This document shows, one piece after another, positions 27,722 to 39,530 of a DNA stretch of 64,000 nucleotides (positions are counted from its first letter, which is position 1; each line of letters opens with the position of its first letter). A program made the position numbers and the translations under genes. This DNA is from Cenococcum geophilum 1.58 (taxonomy: Eukaryota; Ascomycota; Dothideomycetes; Gloniales; Gloniaceae), in NCBI GenBank assembly GCA_001692895.1, contig KV748201.1, positions 1,922,001 to 1,986,000 of the forward strand, in the 5' to 3' direction. The notes beneath the pieces were generated by a model that saw only the letters and a list, made by a program, of their open reading frames with translations, was not told the DNA's origin and ran no database searches.

Positions 27722-28933
27722 ATGTCAGACGAAACAAAACAGCCTCTCCTCCGCTTTACCGGCCAAAAAGCTCTAACCCATCGCCTCATCATTTCCACAC
27801 TAACTGGCCGCCCGATCCGCATATCTCAAATCCGCTCCTCCTCACCCACCAACCCTGGACTTGCGCCTCATGAGGTTTCCTTCCTACGCCTCCTTGAGTC
27901 CGTAACGAATGGCTCGAACATTGAGTTCTCCTACACCGGCACAACACTAGTCTATCGGCCTGGTCTAATAACGGGCAGCGCAGAGGGACTGGGTGCAAGC
28001 GGGGGGGTTCTGAGACATGAATTACCTGCGGGGTGTATGAGAGGGGTAAGCTACTTCTTAATACCACTGTGTTTACTTGCGCCCTTCTCAAAAGCGCAAG
28101 TGAATGTACTGTTCACAGGACCGGGCGTCATCACATCAGCAACACCGAGCGGGGACGTCTCGGTGGATACAGTACGAACAGCGATATTACCGCTATTCGA
28201 ACAATTCGGCATCTCAAACAACATAGAGCTACGAATACTCAAAAGATCGTCACCTGGACCTGGAGGGAAGGGTGGGGCCGGCGAGGTGCAGCTGGTATTT
28301 GGACATCAAGTACGGTTACCAAAGACCATACATTTACTAAACCCTGGACGGATGAAAAAGATAAGAGGTGTAGCATATGCTACTGGGGTTGCCGGGTCCA
28401 ATAATGCACGAATGATTGATACGGCGCGAGGTGTGCTGAATCAATTTGTTCCCGACACATACATTTTCTCTGACATCTCGTCTGCGCCTTTCCTGCCGGT
28501 ACAGGACAAAGCGAACCCTGGAGCAAAGAGGAAAATCGGAATTGGGTTTGGTATATCACTAGTCGCTGAGTCTTCTACTGGATGTCTGTACTCTGCGGAT
28601 CTAGCTTCACCTCCAATAGGCGGTCAGCCGCCGGAGGATATAGGGAAGCAGTGCGCATATCAGCTCTTAGAGACAATTTCGCAAGGAGGGTGTGTTTCAA
28701 TAATTGCTGCACCTACAATGCTTACCTTAATGGCAATGGGTTCAGAAGACGTTGGAAGGTTACAAATGGGAAGACATGTTCTCGGGACTGAGGAAATTAT
28801 TGGATTAGGAAGGGATTTGAGGACATTTGGTGCAAGTGGCTGGGGATTACGAGACGCAGGCGGGGAGGAGGAGGATATCATTGTCAGCATAGTCGGCAGA
28901 GGAGTTGGCAATGTTGGAAGGAAAATAGCATAG
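27722..28933 (+). CDS. RCL1: RNA 3'-terminal phosphate cyclase-like protein Rcl1
   Basis: Rcl1 is a nucleolar protein needed for early pre-rRNA processing and 40S subunit maturation, where it works with the GTPase Bms1. The single-exon frame gives 403 residues, slightly longer than yeast Rcl1 (367). Recognisable blocks are the N-terminal LRFTGQKALTHRLIISTL, the strongly conserved NPGL...HEVSFLRLLESVTNGS followed by SYTGTTLVYRPG (residues about 40-80), the LAPFSK block near 120, and the EDIGKQCAYQLLETIS block near 300. The cyclase-type glycine loop is present but expanded (KRSSPGPGGKGGAGEV against yeast KRGSPPLGGGEV). The frame ends in KIA like the yeast protein. The start sits at CACTATGTC after a T-rich leader, and no upstream in-frame ATG fits the family. 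It lies in normal-GC DNA about 300 bp before RTC4 on the same strand, and looks intact and single copy. Confidence 0.93.
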   Translation: MSDETKQPLLRFTGQKALTHRLIISTLTGRPIRISQIRSSSPTNPGLAPHEVSFLRLLESVTNGSNIEFSYTGTTLVYRPGLITGSAEGLGASGGVLRHELPAGCMRGVSYFLIPLCLLAPFSKAQVNVLFTGPGVITSATPSGDVSVDTVRTAILPLFEQFGISNNIELRILKRSSPGPGGKGGAGEVQLVFGHQVRLPKTIHLLNPGRMKKIRGVAYATGVAGSNNARMIDTARGVLNQFVPDTYIFSDISSAPFLPVQDKANPGAKRKIGIGFGISLVAESSTGCLYSADLASPPIGGQPPEDIGKQCAYQLLETISQGGCVSIIAAPTMLTLMAMGSEDVGRLQMGRHVLGTEEIIGLGRDLRTFGASGWGLRDAGGEEEDIIVSIVGRGVGNVGRKIA

Positions 28934-29232
28934 TGGTAATGACTAGCAACTATTCGATGAAACTGTTCAATGAAATTGTTGCTATTGTGAAGCAATTAAT
29001 CAAGGCGCATATTCACTTCAGACTGCGCTGCGGGTTCACTCGCACGGACTCCAAAGTCGCGTCTCCCACTTCGCGTTAATCCCGAACCTCACCCTTCAGT
29101 CTGAGGTGTCACCATACATTTCTCTACATTCTCCATATTGAATCATATGGGGAAATCTTACCGTATCTCCAGATATCATATCATGTCAAGTTGATCTCCG
29201 TATGGCCTTAGAATATTCCTCCCGGGGTCACA

Positions 29233-31172
29233 ATGCCTATGTTACAGCGAACCCCGAGAAAGCTGCTCAGACAGGTTGCCAATAGACCGCATGCCGTCGA
29301 CAATTCCCACAATGAAACAGCTGGAATACCATCGAATCCCGAAAAGCCTACCGTCGATCTGGCCGCAGACCCAGTGAGCTCGAGCGACGAGAAAGTTCCA
29401 ATCCTTTCATCGAGCCCTCCTCCTGCACAGTATGAACCCCCAACTCGATATAGCAGGCGCCGTGTGGGTATTCCAAAGCGCGGAGTTTTCAGCAGTAACA
29501 CGGCGAGGAAAGAGCAGGAGTCAGCTGATGATGGGGCTAAGGAAATAGATAATAGAGGGTCTGGGTTACTGAAAGAGAAGAGCGCAGGGAGAACCGATTC
29601 TTATGATGGAAGCGGTGGCCTCGATGACTTCGGAGAGATGGCGGGGCCACCGTCGAAAAAGCGGAAGCAGAACTATACTGCTAACGTTCACGCGTTGGCT
29701 CGGCCCACAATGCTAGGTTCTTTCTCGAAGATATATGGCCGAGAGAGTACTAACGGTATGCCATATAAGACACGAATGAATCTCGGCTCCGCCATACTAA
29801 TGCCAGGTCACGTACAGGTTTTAAGCAACCACCTTCGAAGCTTGAGGCAGAAAAGAAGAAGCCAACCAGCTTCAAAGTCCCGAACCTCTATCCATTGACG
29901 CAAGCCAAAATTGCTTCGAATGCAATGGACTTCAAGAATCCGGCTCCTATATCAGATTCCGGCTCGTCCAGCGCTGTTTCAGATGAAATGGAAGTGCCGA
30001 ATAAGAAGAGGTCTCAACATACAGAGGCGTCATATGAAGAGGATACTTTTGACCCGGCACCATGCGCGACTAGTAAAAGGGAATGGCGGAACATTCGGCG
30101 ACAGACTCAGGACAGCTCCGGAAATACATTATCAGCTTCTAACACAAAGTCCAGCAAAGCAAGGAAATCCTTGGGGCTCAGAAAACCCGCTGTAACCTCA
30201 AAGTCGCCAAAGAAAAACGCAAAGAAGGGAAGCAATGGCTCAAGCACCTCCTCGGAATCCGGATCCACAAAACTAGGCTTCCGCATGCCCGCACCTCTAA
30301 ACACCTCGGGCCACTCTCTCAGCAACCCGTCATCCCCCAAACGCTTCAAACAACCCAACCTCCACCCCAACTCCTCAGGCTCCAGCTCCCCCCTCAGCTC
30401 CCCCCCCTCCTCAACCCTCTCCTCCCAACCGCCTCCGCGGCCCGACTCTTCCCCTCAGGACCCACACTGCCCGCTCTGCCGCAGCCCCGTCTCCGGCGAC
30501 CACCTCTTCGCCTTCCAGGTAGACCACCCGCGTATGAACGTGCGCATGCAAGCGAAATTCTGCCGCGAGCACAAGAAGCGCTCCGCCGAAGCAACGTACA
30601 TCCAGCGCGGCTACCCGCGCATCGCGTGGCCGCAGCTGGACCAGCGCCTGCAGCGCCACTACCCGCGGCTCGAGCGCGTGCTGGCCGGCGCCGCGCCGTC
30701 GCACTTCCGCGCCCGCCTCGCGGACAAGGTCGCCCGCGGCGCCGACCGCACTCTGCTGGGCGCCATCATGACCGACGACTTCAAGGCCAGCACGACGGGG
30801 TATTATGGTGCCCGCGGCGCGCGCGTCCTAATGGAGCGCGTCACGGCTGTGTTTGCGGCGGAGCTGAGGCAGAGGGCCCCATCGGATAAGCTGATTGCGG
30901 CTGGGGGTGTAGGGCAGTTCGTCCAGGAGGTGTTGGTGCCGGAGCTGGTGACGCTGCTGGTCATGGAGGATATGGGGGTTGGGGAGGAGCGGGCGAGGGA
31001 GATTTTAAAGGAGAGTGGGGCGGTGGGGGATTTGGTGCATGAGGAGGAGGATGATGCGGTTAGGCGGGGGAGTGATGGGAGGGTGGTTGTTGTGGTGCCT
31101 GAGGGATGGGATGGGGATGAAGATGAGGATGAGGATGGGGAGGGGGTGGAGGGAGATGAGGAGGGTGTCTAG
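29233..31172 (+). CDS. RTC4: Rtc4-like domain protein (two exons)
   Basis: The exons are 29,233-29,755 and 29,818-31,172, giving 625 residues. The 62-nt intron has a GTATGC donor, a TACTAAT branch point and a TACAG acceptor, and joining restores one frame across a Gly codon. The C-terminal third (residues about 390-585) is the fungal RTC4-like domain: a CPLC pair, then FCREHKKRSAE, YPRIAWPQLDQRLQRHYPRL, and TGYYGARGARVLMERVT. Ahead of it is a long, Ser/Pro/Lys-rich, low-complexity N-terminus (PPSKKRK near 140 could be a nuclear localisation signal). The protein ends in an Asp/Glu-rich tail. In budding yeast RTC4 was named from a screen for restriction of telomere-capping defects; its molecular role is not established. 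The coding sequence reaches very high GC at 30,400-30,900, in contrast to the deserts around it. It appears intact. Confidence 0.88.
29756..29817 (+). other. RTC4: Intron of RTC4
   Basis: A 62-nt fungal intron has donor GTATGC at 29,756, branch site TACTAAT at 29,795-29,801 and acceptor CAG at 29,815-29,817. Exon 1 ends in phase 1. Splicing replaces an otherwise short C-terminal extension and links the N-terminal frame to the RTC4 domain. Confidence 0.85.
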
Positions 31173-32147
31173 CACGAGTAGACGTGGTGGTTGTGAAATA
31201 TACTTTTCGGAGCGTATTTTCAGGGGCAGCGTGTTGCTCTGATTTAGCGGGATCTGTTTTGTTCAAAACATTATATTCGGTATGGCTAGGGAGGGCCTTA
31301 GCGGCATATGGGGCATCGGTATCTAAAAGGAGTTTGGGTTTGCTGGGCTTAAAGGCTAGGGATTCGGATGCGGCATTGGAAGTTGCTGTCTACATATTTT
31401 TTTCTTCAGACATTTTTACGGCTTCCTAGCGGACCGTGAGCAAGCTGCAGAGTCAATCGGGCCTTTCGTCATTCGGTCGATTCATTCACTAATGGCAAAT
31501 AGGGCACCCTGCAACGTAAATTTGCATTATTCCAGCATGTTATTATTGCCAGCACTTTCTTACCTTGCATATAATGCCCACGTAGTTGACCTCTTGCTAG
31601 ACTAAAGATTCTGCGACGAGCTGCCCGACTGATTGAATCATGGTGGTACACATGTAGGACATCAGGCAAGACGATACCAGTCAGTCCCAGTCAGATATTC
31701 TGACACCAGGATCTCCTTTTGCTTCTTCCAAGGCACCTACAGCTGCTCTGTCCAACATTAAAGCCAATAAATCTAAGGCTCCAAAGAATAAACAGCACCA
31801 AGGGGGACATCTAGAGAGGAAGGTAATCTACTTGGGGTAGACGCTGATATGTCGAGCATCAGCATTACACGGCGCTATGCCGTGTGTTGAGGTAAAGGTG
31901 ATGATAGCCACTGTCGCAAAATAAAGTGATGGTGATAAGCATTTCTAAAGTGAAGTATAAAGCTCTCTTGGAAAGTGTTTGGCTTGTTGAAGAGGGTACA
32001 CTGTCCAATAATTCCTCGTCGTTTAGAAAATAGGGGCATGATTGCGAGCTACGAAAACATTCGTTCTGTTGTGTCGTTCTTTCTCCTTCTANCATGCTAT
32101 GCACAAAGCATTGACTGTTCTTGCAACGCTATTGGGAGAAGCGCCTC
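31173..32147. other. Intergenic, normal GC, no gene recognised
   Basis: Nearly 1 kb of unique, non-decayed sequence lies between RTC4 and the copia insertion. Open frames of 60-80 codons occur on both strands, but none has a recognisable motif, fungal intron pattern or conserved domain. The first 250 bp presumably contain the RTC4 3' UTR. The last 19 bp continue, across the copia element, into 38,255. Confidence 0.6.
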
Positions 32148-32326
32148 TGTTGGGAATATAGGCAAGTTGCCGTTACGTGCGGCAAGTTGCCGTCACGTGT
32201 CGCCGCGGCACTAGTGTGGCGAGGAGCCTTAAGCTCCTCGCCCCCCCCCTGAAGAAGAATCAAGAACAACAATCATCATACTATCTACGAACCGTAGCTA
32301 CGTGATATCCCCTTGTGTAACCAACA
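32148..32326 (+). repeat. 5' LTR of copia copy B (179 bp)
   Basis: The LTR runs from TGTTGGGAATATAGG to GTGTAACCAACA. It is about 21 bp longer than its partner because a GCAAGTTGCCGT(T/C)ACGTG unit is tandemly doubled near its start. Both LTRs carry GAGGAGCCTTAAGCTCCTCG, a perfect hairpin, next to a C-run. Unlike the interior, the LTRs are GC-normal and almost identical. Confidence 0.9.
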
Positions 32327-35300
32327 CTGATTAGTAGTTAACTTCACTGTTATACCGCAGAATAGCAAGGTATTCCACTAAGAAGAGATAAGCCACTATA
32401 CCAGTGCTACTCGTGCTAGAGGAAGCTGTCTTTTAAGGTTAGAACTAGTCCTAAACCTTAAATAGAACTCTTTTACGAATTTAAGGATCTAAAGGCCAGA
32501 ACTAGTCCTAAGCCTTTTTAAGATTACGGATTCTTGCGTCTATTACGCAAAATAATACGCTTTATAAGTCTTCGCGATTTAAGGCCAAAACTGGTCCTAA
32601 GCCCTATAATTATAAATATATATCTAAACGCGTACTAAATAACAAACGCGTACTAAATAACAATCCCTATACCAATAATACTTCCCTCCCTCCGAAAATA
32701 TAGCTACGCCTACTTTAAATAACTAGAAAGACTCCTTACTATTAGGGGTAGCTAAGCACGCGAAACTTATTAATAAAGATTAGGACAAATTCGCCTTTAA
32801 TATAATAACTTATACCGTAAAATAAGTTAACGGCTTTCTCCTATACTATATTATATTCTACCGAAATAGATACTACGCCGACTTATAACTATAAGAGTAT
32901 TTTAAGAAGGATTTTATAGGATGGACTGCCGATACCTAGGCACTTAGTAACATTAATATTATTTAGGATTTTTAAGACTTCCTTTATAGGAATAGGGTAT
33001 ATATTACTAAGAATAGTAACCCAATTACTAGTAATATTTAGGCCGTTATTATTAGTATAGAAGAACCAATATAGACGGAAGCTAAGATTATATATTAACT
33101 ATAGAAACTTAAAAACAACCTATATTCTTTAAAAGGCAACTTTAATTTATATTAAAACCCCTAAAACGCTAACCCCCTACCTAAAGCTACTTTCCTACCT
33201 AAAGGTACTCTCCCACTTAAAGTTGCTCTGCCTTTACCTCCTCTACTCTAGCTAACTAATAAGCCTTTACTATAAGAAGTTACGAATCTAATAAAGGTAT
33301 ATTCGGACAAAGAGAAGAAGTTTAGAGGAGAACTATATAACATACTTAGAGTAAAACTATAGGTCTTTTATAACTATTGTAATAAAGTTAAAATTTAACA
33401 CTACTAGTACTATTACGCTTTCTCTATTATGTTAAAAAAACGGGCAGCAATATTCTATTACAACTATATTATAGGTAAAAACTATAACTTTAATATAATG
33501 CTTTAGCTTACTAGAGCCCACTTTAAGACTAATAAGAATTGCTAACTTTATATATCTAAATAGCGGGAGACTATATTTTAAAGAGTTATTACTTCTAACC
33601 TAATAAAGACTTATTTAGAGTACCTTTAACTACTCTTTAATAAACTTTAGAAAATCTAATATAGCCTTACTAAAACTTACTAAAATAAGAACAGTCTAAG
33701 GGACTAGGTTATCTTAGCCTGCTATAGCATTCCTAAGTATAATTTAGTGCTATATAAACCTATGGATACGTTTAAAGAAGTATATACCAAACTATACTCT
33801 ATTATAGGTACTATAATATAAATATAAGAACCTTAACAGTTCTATACCAAAAACCCTACCTAATTAAGTATTTCTAACTAACACGATTATAACTAGACTA
33901 ATTAAATATATAGTAGCCGTAGTAGGGAATACGGAAGAGGGTATAATTAATATTAACTATAAGGTAATTATAGAGGTCCTCGTAGAGGTTTATTTTAAAG
34001 TAATTACTAAAAGAAATGCTATATTTGTAAGAAGCTAAATTACTAGTTAACTAGATACTCCCTTAATAAGCAAAAAGAGGTATATAATAAGTTCCATTAG
34101 AGTATAAAAAACGTTAAAAATTATAAGATTACTATAGCCTACTTTTAAAGCTTCCTAGTTTAATATAAAGGCGTAGAAGATTTTAAGGGTAAGGTTAATA
34201 AGACTAAATAGCTCCTTATAGATATAGAAATTAAGGACTACTTACCTAACTAATACTTTACTAAGTATGGTAAGGTAAATGGTATATAAACCGTTGCTGT
34301 TCTTAATAACTAATCTACACTCTATTCTATTATAAAGTTAGATATCTTTAATAAGCTAAAGGAGAGCTCTACGTTTTCCTTTAATAATAGATACTCGGTA
34401 AACGTCTTTTATAGTATTATACCGGATACTAAAGCCGCAGAAGTATCTACAGTAGGAGAACCTTAAGTTTAAGCCCTTTAGTAGCTTAATAGCTCTATTT
34501 AGATTAACTATTTAACGGCAGGCTAATACACGATTTGTTTTAGTAAGGGTATTATAATTTCTTTTAGCACAATTAGGGTCTAAACCCCCTTAGGGTGCAT
34601 TACTTTCCACGTTATTCCTATAAATATTCTATTTCTATTTTATATTAGAGATATAGATAAATTAGGCGTTAAGCTTAATAACCTTAAAAATGTACTCGTT
34701 TAGGGAGATAATTAGGTGCCCGTTATATGCAAATAGGGTTACCCCTAGTTACTCCTTTATTAACTAAAAAAGAGTATTACTTAAAGCCACTTAACTAAGT
34801 CGGAATTACGCCAACTACACTATTATTTTGGCTACCTATCCATTTATTAATTGCTTAGGGTTCTTTAGTAAGTAGGCTATAAAGTTAAAGTTAAGGCAAT
34901 TAAGCATCTTATAAAGTACTACTATTACTACTAAATAAACTAGAAGTCCCCTAGCCAATTTAAGTTTACCCTTAAAAATAACTATAACTTTAACTTTTAT
35001 ATTATTGTTAATGTTATATATCTTAACGGTAAGCTAGTACTCTAAGTTATTAGCTTCTTAACCTCCTTCTAAGCCGTATAATTTTTAAAGGATATATTAG
35101 CTAGAAACGTATAGGATACCCTTTAATTATACTAGATTAATATCTACCTAGGACCCCCTAACTAAATTATCTATAATATAGGAAAGAACTTCTTATCTAT
35201 AGAGTTTTAATAATAGATAAAGGTAATAGCAATTAAGGTTAAGGAAGTCCCCGTTAAGGCATATAATAGCATTAGAAAAGTAGAGCGATATTATACGCCA

Positions 35301-36821
35301 TTACGCCGCGTATGTAAGATTATCTCTTTAGAACTAAAGGATGCTAGTAAAGAACTTACCTTATAAATAGCTATTAAAGCTATTAATAATTCCGCTGGCC
35401 TAGATGGACTTATACCTACGTTATTAGTCTTTAGTGCCTACCTTTAAATAACTAACAATTCTTTACTATCTCTCTCTATTATATAATAAGCTGAGGCTAT
35501 TTATAAGGCAATAAAGGAGGTATAACGTCTCTACGCTATACGCTAGGTTAATAACGTACTAGAAATAAGAAATAGCCTAAATATATTAACTATGCTTAAC
35601 TTACCACTCTAGTCTAAAGTATACGTATAGCGTAAAAAGGGAGGATAGTTAGGCCCACATTAACTTATTACAATTAATAGTTAAACTTATACTATTTAGA
35701 TGCCTTATAGACCCACTTAATTCCATTTAACTATTATTAAGCCTTACTATAAAGATAATAATTCCGAGCCTTTACAGGATGCTCTAAAAGATGCCCTAAA
35801 GGAGAACTATAATTAATATACTCTAGAAGGCGACTACAATCCTAATATAATTATAGTAGATATACTATAACTATAACGCGGTAGAGGTCGCCTAAAGGGA
35901 TTACAAAATTGCTAACATCTTATTAATTTTAAAGAATAATTTATTACCGCCATTAAGAATAAAGTTAAGTTATTAATAGCCTTTATAACAGCTAAAGAGA
36001 AGGCTAACTTTAAGCTCGCAAAATAGCTCTAAAAGGAAGGTCGTATTATAACCTTAGGAGCTCCTTTCTAAGCATCTAATAAGTAGGAGATTGACGGTCT
36101 TATTGTAAGAGGAGTTTTTAAATTTAAGAAGTATAACCCTATTAAATTCAATGGAGTTCGCATCTTTAAATTAAAAATGGTTAATAAGATTAAGGGTAAA
36201 GCTACTAATACCCTATTTAAGAAATTAAGGCTTATTATTTAAGGTTACAATAATAATAGTAAGGAGATAATTCTTACGTAATCTCCTATAATTTAACAAG
36301 CTAGTTAATAAGTTATTATTATATTAGCTCCCTCCTTAATAAAGAATAAAATGGCGGTCTATTTATAAGATATTACCTAGGCCTACACCTAATTAGAGAC
36401 GCACCTTTAGCGCTTAATATTAGCACACCTTTTAGAGTAAATTCGCTACTAATATCCTAAAGATATAATTATGGTTATGCTTAAGCCATTATATAGAATC
36501 GCAGAGGTAGGAACTTATTAGTAGGCTACCTATAGCAAGCACTATAAAGAGAAGCTTTTAATAACTATATCTATATTTAATCCCTACTTCCTTATTATAA
36601 CCACAGGAACTCTATTTAGAATCGTTAGTATATAGACTAATAATATAATTATCTTAGGAGACGACCAATTCTTAGCTCTTAAAGAAGATAAGCTAGTAAA
36701 GGTAAATCTTATNGCAAAGCTAAANNAAAAGCTTAATTTAANAACACTATTACTNTTTAATAGATGCATCCTCTCCCTAAATAAGGATTCCATTACTTTA
36801 CGCTAAAAAGGTTAAGGTAAG

Positions 36822-36922
36822 TGTAAGAGTATATATATTAGGTCCCGCCGCGCTTGCGACAAGTTCGCAAGCACTCTTAGTCTTTTTGGCCGTATGGCGA
36901 CGTGGAGGCGGGCCACGTTACA
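36822..36922. repeat. 101-bp LTR-like insertion inside copia copy B
   Basis: A GC-rich block sits in the AT-rich copia interior. It begins TGTAAGAG, ends CACGTTACA (inverted TGTAA/TTACA tips), and is flanked by an exact 5-bp duplication GTAAG (36,817-36,821 and 36,923-36,927). The orthologous position in copia copy A (around 17,660-17,680, inverted) lacks it. It contains a CTTGCGACAAGTTCGCAAG hairpin. Ends, duplication and size suggest a solo LTR of a very short-LTR element. It has no coding capacity. Confidence 0.7.
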
Positions 36923-38096
36923 GTAAGAAGATTAATGTTATTAACGTTAATTCTCTAAAGTAAGGATATATAGAGTAACGCGCTCGCAGAGCTTATATTA
37001 CTTCTATCTATTAACCTAAAGCTTTATTTAATCTCTCCGTTACCGCCTAACACTAAGAACTAACTAAAGATAATATTCTTGCCCTAAATAAACGTCTTTT
37101 TTAGTAAATAAACCATCTTAATTGGGGACTACTCTATATACCTATTAATCTTCCTACTGCTAAGCTCTTTATATTTATTAATAGATTATTTATAAATAAT
37201 AAAGATTTTAGCTCCTAGTTAGGATATAAAATTATTATTACAAATAAATCTACTAGAGAGAATAACTTTATAATTTATAGTAATCTTATCTATTAGAGCT
37301 TAATTAAGAGTAAGTATATTACTTAAAGCGTCCTAGCGTTAAAGATATATAAAATGGTTGGCGGAGTTAATATGGTAATTATAATTAAAACTACCCTAAA
37401 GATAATTATAAATCGACTTAAACTTCCTATTATCCCTCTAATCGTATACACTAATTTATACTTCCTCTATAAGTGTTTAGTTAAGCTTAGTACTATAAAG
37501 GAAAAGCGCCTTATAATTAATATTATAGTACTTTAGCAATCCTATAAACAGTAAGAACTCTTTAAGATTTAATAGATTAATAGCTAAGATAACCTAGTAG
37601 ATATAATAACAAAGGCGAACCTAAATAAGGCACTAAAGACGTTTATTAATATAAATACTCTACGTATATAAGTTAAAGGTTAGGTTAAAAGGGAGTCCCT
37701 AGAAATTTCTTAGTTACGTAAGGTCTTAAGATATCTAGGAACTTTAACCGGCGGTTAAAGTTATTTAATTGGTCAGATTCTCTTGCTAAGACTTTTTTTT
37801 TTGGAAGGGGGAGTATAACATTCTGCAGACCCTGACTTAACCCAGCCAATTAGGATTTTCTATCCCCGGGATAGAAAATCGCTATTGGCTTGCTTACCGC
37901 TAGTGCCTTAGCGGCCCTACTAATAAGATACCTACCCACAACTTATAAGCAAGAAAGCACTACGTGCTAAGAGGCAAATTTTGGGATAGCGAGACTTATA
38001 TCACAATGGCAATAGTAAGTAAGGAGGATTGATATTTGTTACGCTAGTCGAGCGGTATATACATATAGATGGCAACCGCAAAAGAAGAGTTGCCAG

Positions 38097-38254
38097 TGTT
38101 GGGAATATAGGCAAGTTGCCGTCACGTGTCGCCGCGGCACTAGTGTGGCGAGGAGCCTTAAGCTCCTCGCCCCCCCCTGAAGAAGAATCAAGAATAACAA
38201 TTATCATACTATCTACGAACCGTAGCTACGTGATATCCCCTTGTGTAACCAACA
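38097..38254 (+). repeat. 3' LTR of copia copy B (158 bp)
   Basis: This is the partner of 32,148-32,326 with one copy of the AAGTTGCCG unit. It is followed directly by the GCCTC target duplication. It is GC-normal and nearly identical to the 5' LTR. Confidence 0.9.
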
Positions 38255-38590
38255 GCCTCAGTACACTACATTTGATTCCCTGGTCAGCTTTTTCACGGGA
38301 CGCCCAATGCTGTGAGCGTGTTTGTCTTTCCAGACTGCTTTTTGGCTGTACGATGAAGCATACGGACTCCACTAAACTCAGACAGATTTTCGCCGCCTCG
38401 ACCGAGTCAAACTCAACACGAAACGAGACGGTATTAGGGTACTCCTCCGGTACAGCGCAGAGCATAGCACGAACATGCGGAAATTTTTACGCACAATTAT
38501 GCGCTACTTGCGCGGTCATGTCAAGAACTTTGTTAATGGCCTAAACACAAGCTTAGAATTCAATCATGACTTAACCCTCGTATATATTGG
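38255..38590 (-). pseudogene. Possible host gene fragment cut by copia copy B
   Basis: This is normal-GC single-copy sequence. On the minus strand a frame of about 75 codons (from about 38,480 down to the copia insertion) has protein-like composition, including EEYPNTVSFRVEFDSVEAAK, and would run across the target site into 32,147 before stopping. I do not recognise a family. Upstream on the minus strand the frame is closed by a stop within about 35 bp. It may be a remnant of a gene or chance. Confidence 0.25.
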
Positions 38591-39041
38591 GGGTTACAGT
38601 AATAAATAGATAAATTAATTAACCCTTTATCATATGCTTATCTATAAAGGCTCTGCGGTATTTATTATTATATTATTATTATATAAGCAATATTATAAGT
38701 CTTAGTATAGTATTGTAACGAACTATTATTTTTAAAGCCTTTCCAATCTTTTATAAAAAAAATTTATTACTATCTACTATACTCCATATACAACCTCTAA
38801 GCTATAGCGCTATAGTTCTATATATATAAATACTTTCTAGGTAGCTTAATATATACTAGTAACTATATCTTAATAGTTTAGAAACTCCTAAACTATGGAT
38901 TTACAACCCCTTAATAAAATACTAGGTTGCTAATAACTATTAGGTAGTAGAAAACCGGTTTAAAAGACTATAAGATTATAACGCCTATTTCTATTCTATT
39001 TATAATTTGTTTTTATCCTTTTACTCTCTATTATCTATCTA
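38591..39041. other. AT-rich decayed sequence
   Basis: There is no open frame, no recognisable repeat end and no motif. It resembles RIP-decayed repeat DNA and directly precedes the hAT target duplication. Confidence 0.5.
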
Positions 39042-39219
39042 CTATTAAGCAGTGTGGTTTTGGATAATGCGAATAAGCGAGCATAAAATATCCTTATCCA
39101 ATAGAAAGTGCATAAAATATCGCAATCGATAAGGATAAAATGCCCTGTGCGGGGCTTTTCTACCCCAACCAAGCAGAATAGGACAGAACCGTCGTACGCA
39201 GAGCCGTCGTGCAGAGCTT

Positions 39220-39530
39220 TTGTATACAGAGCTTCGTGCAGTGCCTCTGTACGCGGAGCTTCGTGCAGAGCCTCCGTACACGGAGCTTCGTGCAGAGCTT
39301 CGTGTAGAGCTTCGCGCAGAGCTTCGCGTAGAGCTTCGTGCGGAGCTTCGTGCAGAGCTTCGTGCGGAGCTTCGTGCGGANCTTCGTGCAAAGCTTCGTG
39401 CAGAGCTTCGTGCAAAGCTTCGTGTAGAGCTTCGTGNAGAGCTTCGTGCAAAGCTTCGTGCAAAGCTTCGTGCAGAGCTTCGTGCAGAGCTTCGTGCGGA
39501 GCCTCCGTATGCAGGGCTTCCATGCGCAGA
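39220..39530. repeat. 12-bp minisatellite inside the hAT-type element
   Basis: About 18 or more tandem units of AGCTTCGTGCAG vary mainly at the last four bases (GCAG, GTAG, GCGG, GCAA). They are preceded by a few 24-bp units that alternate with a CCTCCGTACACGG block. Because 12 is divisible by three, most frames on both strands stay open, giving Leu-His-Glu-Ala and Cys-Arg-Ala-Ser type repeats. These are not genes. Two N bases fall inside. Confidence 0.9.

Larger units (their letters stand above)
32148..38254 (+). mobile_element. Ty1/copia LTR retrotransposon fossil, copy B
   Basis: A complete-length (6,107 bp) element lies on the plus strand with LTRs at both ends and a perfect 5-bp target duplication GCCTC (32,143-32,147 and 38,255-38,259). 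Its interior matches copia copy A throughout in inverse orientation. Copia order is expected (gag, protease, integrase, reverse transcriptase, RNase H), but decay by RIP is so strong that no long frame is left. It is a dead copy with very many breaks. A 101-bp LTR-like insertion sits at 36,822-36,922. Confidence 0.85.

Noticed and set aside
27789-28995. Frames of 60-120 codons on both strands inside RCL1
   Set aside because: They are shadows of the RCL1 coding frame and have no family similarity.
30394-30889. Arg/Ala/Gly-rich frames in the GC-rich part of RTC4
   Set aside because: They arise from the very high GC of the RTC4 coding sequence, and the RTC4 domain frame explains the region.
38029-38544. 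A 171-codon plus-strand frame starting in the copia 3' LTR
   Set aside because: It begins in the leader side of the LTR and runs across the LTR and target site into unrelated DNA. It has no motif and looks accidental.
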